Positions 14,517 through 19,614 of a stretch of 19,614 bases of DNA are shown piece after piece. The notes under the pieces were generated by a model. It searched no databases and was not told where the DNA came from. It saw nothing but the letters and a program-made list of their open reading frames with translations. This stretch comes from an uncultured Prevotella sp. (GTDB lineage: Bacteria; Bacteroidota; Bacteroidia; Bacteroidales; Bacteroidaceae), in contig CALFUF010000019.1 in NCBI GenBank assembly GCA_937916405.1, forward strand, positions 1 through 19,614, in the 5' to 3' direction. The translations under genes were made by a program, and so were the position numbers. Position 1 is the stretch's first letter. Every line of letters starts with the position of its first letter.

Positions 14517-14876
14517 ATGAGAGACGCAGGGGTACCATCACGACGTGAGAAAGCGAAGGCTGCAAATGAATTATCCGTGGCAGCACAAAAGAACTTTCTG
14601 GAGAATTGGTGCGAAGACAATGAGCAGAACTTTTGTGCTGTCATGGATCTTATAAAAGATGGTGCGCCAGTACAATACGCTAGATTGTACCTTGAAGCCA
14701 AGAAACTAACGATGGCGAGGGAGTCCAACATCAATATCAACATCAACCGACAGCAAGACAGAGAGAACCTGCAGGCTCTTGTAAGGGCACGTATGCCACT
14801 ACCCGAAAACGGCAGCTTTACACCTTACGAGGAAGTCAAGCCAAAGGAAATTGTCATGAGGTGGAGGGAAGAATAA
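14517..14876 (+). CDS. small terminase-like protein, start uncertain (119 aa from ATG)
   Basis: A helical, charged protein. Residues 14-45 (AKAANELSVAAQKNFLENWC and following) and a segment with PVQYARLYLEAKKLTM near 52-67 recall the C-terminal half of small terminase subunits of Bacteroidales phages, where a helix is followed by 'y..lylkl...'. A strand (SNINININ) and a basic helix (RENLQALVRARMP) follow. Small terminase binds the packaging site and feeds the large terminase; the latter is not in the window. The frame is open upstream of ATG 14517 back to 14478 but has no start codon there. A leader ORF (ATG 14474, MMGKFKTY, stop 14498-14500) would join it by a +1 shift, giving about 133 aa. 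The terminase idea is weak. Confidence 0.35.
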   Translation: MRDAGVPSRREKAKAANELSVAAQKNFLENWCEDNEQNFCAVMDLIKDGAPVQYARLYLEAKKLTMARESNINININRQQDRENLQALVRARMPLPENGSFTPYEEVKPKEIVMRWREE

Positions 14877-14878
14877 AA

Positions 14879-14955
14879 AATCCCCCGACCTTCAATAAAA
14901 ATGCTTCACTAAATTTATCGGTACGAATGTAGTCACTCGCGGTAGCTGGGGGATT
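14879..14955. repeat. 8-bp inverted repeat across the gap before the small gene
   Basis: AATCCCCC (14879-14886) is the reverse complement of GGGGGATT (14948-14955), 61 bases apart. The left arm starts 2 bases after the stop of the terminase-like gene and the right arm lies inside the candidate 45-aa frame. In mRNA it could close off the likely start of that small gene. It may also be a chance match; the loop is long. Confidence 0.4.
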
Positions 14956-15039
14956 GTATGCCCTGCTAACGTGCTTGACTGCTTTGTGACAAAGATGTGT
15001 AATGCCGGGGAATCCATCTATTGGGAAGATATGCTATGA
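14901..15039 (+). CDS. candidate very small protein (about 45 aa), start unresolved
   Basis: Between the terminase-like gene and the metallopeptidase, the frame ending in TGA at 15037-15039 is open from 14899 and reads like a real protein, with segments KFIGTNVVTRGSWGIVCPAN and FVTKMCNAGESIYWEDML. Its stop overlaps the metallopeptidase ATG (ATGA, 15036-15039), typical of coupled genes. It has no ATG near its beginning: the only in-frame ATGs or GTGs are late (14971, 14995). ATG 14901 with the codons CTT and CAC leads into TAA at 14910-14912 in another frame, and a +1 shift there would give MLH-KFIGT. Other readings are a non-standard start, a one-base mutation, or no gene. Function unknown. 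Confidence 0.4.
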
Positions 15040-15437
15040 AGACGGAGTTCTATAACATCGGAGATGACAATTGGGGCATTCTGATGGTGTACGACTATCG
15101 GGATTTCGATATGATATGGTATATGCTGATGTCTCTAGGTATGCCTAACTACAAAGCAGAAAAAGCCTTGATGGTGCTAAGTAGGTTAGATACAGGCATG
15201 ACGTATTCAGTTTTCCATGAAACAATGTCGGTTATCTTTATCAGTCAGGCATCGTCACCCGAAGAATGGTTTGACAGTTTAATGCATGAGCTGAAACATA
15301 TCGTAGAGCATATCAGTGAGTTCTACCAGGTAGACCCTAAGAGTGAGTCAGCGGCATATTTGCAGGGAGAGATAGGCAAACAGATGTTCCCGATGATCAT
15401 GCGGAAGGTTTGCAAATGCAAAGAGGAAGGTTGGTAG
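15021..15437 (+). CDS. HExxH metallopeptidase-like phage protein (133 aa from ATG 15036)
   Basis: Contains HELKHIVEH, a zinc-peptidase HExxH motif, at residues 84-88 when counted from ATG 15036, in a helix after a hydrophobic strand (MSVIFIS); a third ligand could be Glu in SESAAYLQGEI (104 or 112) or His 92. The small size and form (helices, strand, HExxH helix, Glu helix) recall minigluzincin or ImmA-like folds seen in phages. The best start is ATG 15036 (MKTEFYN), which overlaps the upstream small frame as ATGA; the longer frame from TTG 15021 adds five residues and overlaps that gene. Possible jobs are virion maturation or cleavage of a host or phage regulator; activity is not shown. Last gene of the rightward operon. 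Confidence 0.55.
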   Translation: MGRYAMKTEFYNIGDDNWGILMVYDYRDFDMIWYMLMSLGMPNYKAEKALMVLSRLDTGMTYSVFHETMSVIFISQASSPEEWFDSLMHELKHIVEHISEFYQVDPKSESAAYLQGEIGKQMFPMIMRKVCKCKEEGW

Positions 15438-15448
15438 CCCTCCTCTTT
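15420..15448. terminator. bidirectional hairpin terminator between convergent genes
   Basis: AAAGAGGA (15420-15427) pairs with TCCTCTTT (15441-15448) around a 13-base loop. It overlaps the last codons of the metallopeptidase-like gene and lies 5 bp after the nozzle stop on the other strand. The stem has A- and T-ended arms in both directions, giving a short U-run after the stem for either transcript. Position between two convergent operons supports termination of both. Confidence 0.55.
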
Positions 15449-15453
15449 ACTGT

Positions 15454-18099
15454 TTATCGTAGTTTATTAGTCCGCTCTTCTGTGGTGACTACTACCGTGC
15501 CTGCAAATCTGTCAGTGGCTTTGAGTCCTGTGAAGTCGTACTGGAGCTTATAGTATTTCCATGGTGTACCAAGGAGAGAATGAAGTTCCACCCATGTGTT
15601 CGCTTCCCTTTTGAGGTTATTGGAAGCGAATATTCTCAGTGAAAGACTACCTTCCATCTGATGGACATGCATTATCTGAACGAGTTTCTTCAAGGCAAAC
15701 GCATTTTCCAGTTTCATCGGACGGGTGATAATCTGGGCTGTATAATCATCTTCATCGATATTGATATTCTTGCGCTCTAAGAGTGAGAATATCTGAGTGC
15801 CAGCCTGCAACAGAAAATCAGGATATTTGTTTACAACATTCGTTATCGCATTACGGAACGTATAACGGGAGAAAGTGCCACTCTTGACAGAGTAGAGATA
15901 GCAGGTTTTCGAACCATTGAATATCCACAGCATCGAGTCGCGGTAGTCGTAGGCAATATAAGCTTTTTTCAGATAGGTTTGGAAAGGCATGTCACTCTTG
16001 CCACTTAATTGTTCGGAAATACATTTTACCTCAGAGCCAACTACCACCATCAGCCCTTTTTCTGACGAGAAGAACACATTCCCATCCGTCTGGGTTACTG
16101 ATTTTGGGTTATTCAGCACCTCACGGGACATTGGGTGAACGGCAGAGATAATGCCCTCTCCGTTTACCGATGCGGCCACAATACCTTCGTCCGTAAGCAC
16201 GACGATAGGGTATTGACCGAACTGACCCTGCGAGAGTGCGTGCGTAATCGTTGTCAGAGCTAAGATTTTACCCGTGCCTGTAGTGACATTGCCAATTGCC
16301 TTGAATACAAAAGGATTATTAACCTCCGAATTGAAGATTTGGTTATAAAGATATTCAGGAGTCGTGTCGTCTGTATCTTCGTAGGGCTCGCCTCTGTCTG
16401 TTAGGGATTCTGTTCCGTCTGGCAGTTCTTCAAAGTAATATGCGCCGTTTAAGAACGGATGCTCCTTGAGCTCCACCTCCTTTAAGAGATAATATCCCGA
16501 CGGAGGTGTTTTTCTCCAATACATAAAAATCTGAGCTTTGAATGCTCTTGGGTCCGGATAGAAGAAATACTTACCCAAAATATCACTTGTGGAGAACCAT
16601 TTGCTAACGATTCTCGTACCACTATCCGTTTTTATCCACACTTTGATGATAAACCACCTTTCCGCATATTGTGTGTTATTTGAAACCTGATATGGCATGA
16701 ACGAAGTAAAACCCTTGAAGAATCCTCGCTTTACGCCAGCCAACAACAGACGATTGTTGTATGTGGTAATGTAACTGGCAGACTTCGGGCTGTGTGAATA
16801 ATAATCATCCGTAAGTTGTTCCTGTGTCGTTAGGTTTTCCAAAACATGATCACCAATTTGCACCAGACTCCATCCATAGTCTTCAAAAGATCTCCCCAAT
16901 TCGGATATCTTGTAAAATATGGAAGTATCCTTCAAACTTTTCAAAATTTCATCCTCTTCCCTTCTGTTTAAAGACTGAATAAAGCAATTAGTAAATAACG
17001 AAGTTTTCCACACGTCTGAAACAGTATTTTCGCCATCCTTTGTTTGGAACTTGTTCCCACTTGTTTCAGTTTCTAAAGATGACAAAGAATCCCAGCATAT
17101 ATCGCTTCCATCCACAAAAGAAGGTTCTTGGGATCCTGTGGTGTCATAAAGAGGTACACTCTCGGAGACAAACAGAGTAACCCCTTTTACAATATCGCTA
17201 TAGTCTTTATAATCAAAACTTCCACTTACTTGCAAATGGGAATAGTGCACAAAAGTCCTTAAAGCGACAAAGCTTCCTTCTTCTGCACCATCAATCGTAA
17301 AGCCTATGGCGTTCTTTGTAATTGACGGAAACATCAAAATAGGTGCTGATAGGTTAGTGTATGTTCCGTCGTAAAGTTCGATGGCGAATCGCAGTACAAA
17401 AGGATTAGCGAAACCTTTTTTGGATTCAATTTTTCTAAGAGCTTGAGAATAAGAGCCGATAGCGGCATTGTCATAATCTTCCTGATGAGTATCAAAGAGT
17501 CTTAAATTCTTTCTTCCATAATTACGAATGGAAAACCATGACGCATCCATTGTAGAAAACCCATATTCAACACCACGCATGACAAAACCTGTGGTTTGGT
17601 TTCCAGTGCCAGCGTTCAGTATATCGCTAGGTACGGACATTCGAAAATACAAATCAGGATCTGGAATGGCACCCAACTCTCCATACTTCCCGGAGTCAGG
17701 ACTCCATAGAAAATACTTAATTTCATCTCCATCATTAACTATTAGCGTCTTTCCTAGCGACGTTACTTGCAGGGAGTCAGGATTGATGTTTTTCAATAAT
17801 GTTGCGTTATAGAGCGATAAGGCTTGATTATCGTCTCTAAACCCAGCCTTAATGTTTCCGCTAACATCTATGACGATATAGTTAGTGACATCTGCCAGTT
17901 TGTGAACGTAGAGAACTGTCTGTCCTTCTGCAACTGTCATATACTCTTCAGGCTTCTGTATGGGTCTGTGCTCGCCGTCGGCATAGTACATTCCCATTTC
18001 TTCTTCCAGTGCGTTGTCGGAACATATTGCATCCGAGGGCACATTAGTGATGCCTTTATCAAAAGTGAGCTGTTGTTGTTTAGAATTAGGTATTTCCAT
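15454..18099 (-). CDS. tail nozzle / stabilisation protein, P22 gp10-like (881 aa)
   Basis: Large beta-rich protein probably forming the tail nozzle of a short-tailed phage (P22 gp10, T7 gp12). The C-terminal half shows the typical series: ALSQGQFGQYPIVVLTDEGI (near residues 620-640), then AVHPMSREVLNNPKSVTQTD, FFSSEKGLMVVVG, and repeated blade-like strands with aromatic pairs (AYDYRDSMLWIFN, YLYSVKSGTFSRYTF), as in a beta-propeller. The N terminus (NSKQQQLTFDKGITNVPSDA) also fits the known start of such proteins, where it docks to the adaptor ring. No signal peptide. Its ATG at complement 18097-18099 is preceded by ATATAAACAAT, nearly the leader of the capsid gene. Last gene of the 19554-15454 operon. 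The call is from recognisable motifs, without a search. Confidence 0.75.
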   Translation of the reverse strand: MEIPNSKQQQLTFDKGITNVPSDAICSDNALEEEMGMYYADGEHRPIQKPEEYMTVAEGQTVLYVHKLADVTNYIVIDVSGNIKAGFRDDNQALSLYNATLLKNINPDSLQVTSLGKTLIVNDGDEIKYFLWSPDSGKYGELGAIPDPDLYFRMSVPSDILNAGTGNQTTGFVMRGVEYGFSTMDASWFSIRNYGRKNLRLFDTHQEDYDNAAIGSYSQALRKIESKKGFANPFVLRFAIELYDGTYTNLSAPILMFPSITKNAIGFTIDGAEEGSFVALRTFVHYSHLQVSGSFDYKDYSDIVKGVTLFVSESVPLYDTTGSQEPSFVDGSDICWDSLSSLETETSGNKFQTKDGENTVSDVWKTSLFTNCFIQSLNRREEDEILKSLKDTSIFYKISELGRSFEDYGWSLVQIGDHVLENLTTQEQLTDDYYSHSPKSASYITTYNNRLLLAGVKRGFFKGFTSFMPYQVSNNTQYAERWFIIKVWIKTDSGTRIVSKWFSTSDILGKYFFYPDPRAFKAQIFMYWRKTPPSGYYLLKEVELKEHPFLNGAYYFEELPDGTESLTDRGEPYEDTDDTTPEYLYNQIFNSEVNNPFVFKAIGNVTTGTGKILALTTITHALSQGQFGQYPIVVLTDEGIVAASVNGEGIISAVHPMSREVLNNPKSVTQTDGNVFFSSEKGLMVVVGSEVKCISEQLSGKSDMPFQTYLKKAYIAYDYRDSMLWIFNGSKTCYLYSVKSGTFSRYTFRNAITNVVNKYPDFLLQAGTQIFSLLERKNINIDEDDYTAQIITRPMKLENAFALKKLVQIMHVHQMEGSLSLRIFASNNLKREANTWVELHSLLGTPWKYYKLQYDFTGLKATDRFAGTVVVTTEERTNKLR

Positions 18100-18111
18100 A
18101 TTGTTTATATT

Positions 18112-18360
18112 TTATTGAAGTTTCGTCAGGTCCTCATTTAAGAACAGCTTCATTCCGTCAAGGTGCTCAAGCGTATCCACTACAGCCTTTACCTGCTCGT
18201 TGTAGAACTTTCTGAGTTCCTTCCTCTTCATGCCCTCAGCCTTGTTAGCGGCTTTGTTGATTTGCGAGAGCTCTTTGTCTGCCTCACGGACAATCTGCAT
18301 TCTTACGAAGTCCTCGCCCTTGCTTATCTGCTCCAGTTTCAACAGATACTCAGGATTCAT
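18112..18360 (-). CDS. small helical protein before the nozzle gene (82 aa)
   Basis: A charged, helical protein rich in Lys, Glu and Leu. The sequence from MNPEYLLKLEQ to the C terminus is a likely coiled coil (heptad-like Leu/Ile/Val spacing through ISKGEDFVRMQIVREADKEL and on to VKAVVDTLEHLDGMKL). A longer reading reaches complement 18456 but its first 32 codons overlap the next gene upstream and contain odd Cys/Ser-rich sequence, so ATG 18360, which sits 1 bp past the stop of that gene, is better. Small coiled-coil proteins here could be virion-assembly or internal head proteins; no function is shown. Confidence 0.5.
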   Translation of the reverse strand: MNPEYLLKLEQISKGEDFVRMQIVREADKELSQINKAANKAEGMKRKELRKFYNEQVKAVVDTLEHLDGMKLFLNEDLTKLQ

Positions 18361-18361
18361 T

Positions 18362-18589
18362 TTATTTCTCCGTGACTCTAATCTTCCTGATGGGATCGAG
18401 AAACAGATATTGCACTCCCTCCAGCAGTTTGCGCTCGCACTTGAACATACGATCAAACTTCTTCATAGCCTCTATTCCCTGTTTCAGCGACACCTCTTTC
18501 TTTACCGTCTTTACATTCCCGTCCGTCTGCTGATAGCAGATGTTGTAAAGCGGAAACTCTATTCTCGTAGTTGGCGCAGTCTGTTTCAT
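18362..18589 (-). CDS. small protein of unknown function (75 aa)
   Basis: A short basic protein that begins KQTAPTTRIEFPLYNICYQ, probably a beta strand, followed by two helices (VSLKQGIEAMKKFDRMFKCE, LLEGVQYLF) and a basic end (IRKIRVTEK). It ends 1 bp before the start of the 82-aa gene and begins 1 bp after the stop of the previous gene, so it is a packed member of this operon. I recognise no family. Composition fits a small cytoplasmic or virion-associated protein. Confidence 0.45.
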   Translation of the reverse strand: MKQTAPTTRIEFPLYNICYQQTDGNVKTVKKEVSLKQGIEAMKKFDRMFKCERKLLEGVQYLFLDPIRKIRVTEK

Positions 18590-18590
18590 A

Positions 18591-18839
18591 TTATTCTCTG
18601 TTTGCTTCCTCGTGAAATATATCGAGGTGATACTGATAGCTGTTCAGGATAATTAAGATGCTGGTGTATTTCTCCATCAGCTCCACGTCTTTACTGTTAT
18701 GGTCTGCCATGGCTTCCACTATCACGCTGTAGGCATCTGCCACACCGCTCTTCGCCATGTTCCATTCCTCTATATCCTTCATCGTGCTGATAAGATTCAC
18801 GATTTTCTCAGAAACTGTGTTTAGTTCTACTTTCTTCAT
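18591..18839 (-). CDS. small protein of unknown function (82 aa)
   Basis: An acidic, helical protein (KIVNLISTMKDIEEWNMAKS, then VADAYSVIVEAMADHNSKDV and a C-terminal helix). No Cys, no membrane segment. Its ATG (complement 18837-18839) overlaps the stop of the 156-aa gene by 4 bases, so it is probably translated by coupling. I do not recognise it. Confidence 0.45.
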   Translation of the reverse strand: MKKVELNTVSEKIVNLISTMKDIEEWNMAKSGVADAYSVIVEAMADHNSKDVELMEKYTSILIILNSYQYHLDIFHEEANRE

Positions 18840-19306
18840 AATCTTCTATCCTTTATATAAAACCTTAAATCAACCAATATTTCATGACAGCCAGTGAGCA
18901 TTCCGTACTCACCTGCCTTGACCAGGGCGAAGAAGTGCAGCAGGTCAGTGAGTTTCATGTTACAAAATTCTGGTAACACAAGCATCAGCCTTGCACACTC
19001 TTTGATGTGGTGTTGGCTTGTGCTGTCGAAGATGCCTACAAAGGCAAGAGTCTCTGCAATGTGGAATCGTAGCCAGAAGGTAACAGCGTCCTTTGAGCAG
19101 GTATGGGAAAGCAGTGAAATAGTCATTCCTCCCTTCATGCCTCGCTCATAGCGGCTATACTTGCAGAAGAGGTACATAAACTTCTCTTCATATCGCTGCA
19201 AACATTTACGCAACTTATCTTCCGAAATATTTAGGAACTTCGGCAATTTGTCATCATGAAGAGCCTGAGGTATCATTCTCTTTCTGTTTTTAGAACGTTT
19301 CGTCAT
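18836..19306 (-). CDS. conserved protein of Bacteroidales phage type (156 aa)
   Basis: Starts with a basic stretch (TKRSKNRKRMIPQ), then is wholly helical. The C-terminal part, with MKLTDLLHFFALVKAGEYGM (about residues 116-135), matches a pattern I recall from the uncharacterised DUF6633-type proteins of Bacteroidota phages and plasmids ('Dl..Ff...k.G.YG'); this family link is by memory and could be wrong. Three Cys and several His occur but are not grouped as a zinc site. It overlaps the 82-aa gene by 4 bp and lies 17 bp after the 76-aa gene. Role unknown; its presence beside the nozzle gene does not itself make it structural. Confidence 0.45.
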   Translation of the reverse strand: MTKRSKNRKRMIPQALHDDKLPKFLNISEDKLRKCLQRYEEKFMYLFCKYSRYERGMKGGMTISLLSHTCSKDAVTFWLRFHIAETLAFVGIFDSTSQHHIKECARLMLVLPEFCNMKLTDLLHFFALVKAGEYGMLTGCHEILVDLRFYIKDRRL

Positions 19307-19323
19307 AGTCGTAAGCCGTTTAG

Positions 19324-19554
19324 TTAAGCCTTGGTAGTCTGTCCGAAAGTCTTGATGATGCGGTGCAGGAACTCCAGCATGTTCATTACGTCGCAGATTT
19401 CACGATCCGTCTGGCCTATGCCCGCCATTGTGTTAATACAAACGCCGAAAGCGTCACAAAGATAGCTGTTGTATGCCGTCTGGGCATCCTGTGTGCAGAG
19501 GTCGTCTATCAACGCCTTCTGCTCTTTCGTTACTGTAATTGTCTCCATAATCAT
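19324..19554 (-). CDS. small helical protein, first gene of the nozzle operon (76 aa)
   Basis: A helical protein (ITVTKEQKALIDDLCTQDAQ onward) without a known motif, containing three Cys in separate helices. It is one of the few genes here with a clear Shine-Dalgarno: on the minus strand AAGGAG ends 4 bases before ATG 19554 and 10 before the second in-frame ATG (19548, METITV), so either start is possible. It heads the block that ends with the nozzle gene. Function unknown. Confidence 0.45.
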   Translation of the reverse strand: MIMETITVTKEQKALIDDLCTQDAQTAYNSYLCDAFGVCINTMAGIGQTDREICDVMNMLEFLHRIIKTFGQTTKA

Positions 19555-19574
19555 AATTCTCCTTAATTCCGCAG

Positions 19575-19614
19575 CGATTTTTCATTGAGAAACCGCAAAC
19601 CCTTTAGGGAAAAA
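19575..19614 (-). promoter_or_regulatory. possible promoter for the nozzle operon
   Basis: Upstream of the 76-aa gene the minus strand reads CCCTAAAGGGTTTGCGG. The TTTGCG resembles the bases at and after both -7 elements of the divergent promoter, but the full TAnnTTTG pattern is broken (AGGGTTTG) and upstream DNA is outside the window. CCCTTTAGGG is also an imperfect palindrome. The window ends in GGGAAAA, which on the plus strand could be the beginning of another GGGAAAACACGG element; this cannot be seen. Confidence 0.25.

Noticed and set aside
15021..15035. TTG start for the metallopeptidase-like protein
   Set aside because: ATG 15036 is available, overlaps the preceding stop as ATGA, and starts a more natural N terminus.
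14877..15035. tRNA or riboswitch in the gap before the metallopeptidase
   Set aside because: No cloverleaf, no T-loop or CCA pattern; the sequence is better explained by a small coding frame.
18361..18456. Longer N terminus for the 82-aa protein
   Set aside because: The extra 32 codons overlap the upstream gene and read as unlikely Cys/Ser/Arg sequence; ATG 18360 fits the 1-bp spacing of the operon.
1..19614. CRISPR array, insertion sequence, integrase or attachment site
   Set aside because: No regularly spaced repeats, no transposase or recombinase frame, and no paired direct repeats next to a tRNA were seen.

Overview
The window holds part of the structural (late) gene block of a tailed phage or prophage, most likely a short-tailed (podovirus-like) virus of a Bacteroidota host such as Bacteroides or Prevotella. 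The phage call rests on a P22-type portal, a scaffold, a capsid-like protein, a nozzle-like tail protein of the P22 gp10 / T7 gp12 type, and a set of tail and fibre proteins. The host call rests on three things: most starts have A/T-rich leaders without a Shine-Dalgarno sequence, there are -7 elements of the Bacteroidota TAnnTTTG type, and the tail proteins look like those of gut Bacteroidales phages. No integrase, large terminase, lysis or replication gene is visible, so lysogenic capacity cannot be judged.

Layout. (1) 9580 down to 68, minus strand: scaffold, major capsid protein, a strong hairpin terminator, two small head or connector genes, then five tail and fibre genes. The last two share an N-terminal module. 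(2) 9581-9765: a divergent control region carrying a perfect 16-bp inverted repeat flanked by two symmetrically placed promoters. (3) 9766 to 15437, plus strand: portal, four tandem genes that look like diverged copies of one family, a small-terminase-like gene, a very small gene whose start is unclear, and an HExxH metallopeptidase-like gene. (4) 15420-15448: a hairpin between convergent genes, probably terminating both transcripts. (5) 19554 down to 15454, minus strand: five small genes of unknown function, then the large nozzle gene.

How it works together. Portal and scaffold/capsid are needed at the same time but are transcribed away from each other. The mirror-image promoter can start both arms from one control point, and the hairpin after the capsid gene would let capsid be made in excess of the connector and fibre genes downstream. 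The portal arm adds probable neck or tail parts (the paralogous family) and probably DNA-packaging functions.

Most unusual points: the symmetric divergent promoter with its 16-bp element in place of the usual -33 box; the four-member paralogous family after the portal; a signal-peptide-like N terminus on the capsid protein; and two neighbouring small genes whose frames run open upstream of any usable start and would be joined to a short leader ORF by a +1 shift at nearly the same sequence (ACTRAATTTA).
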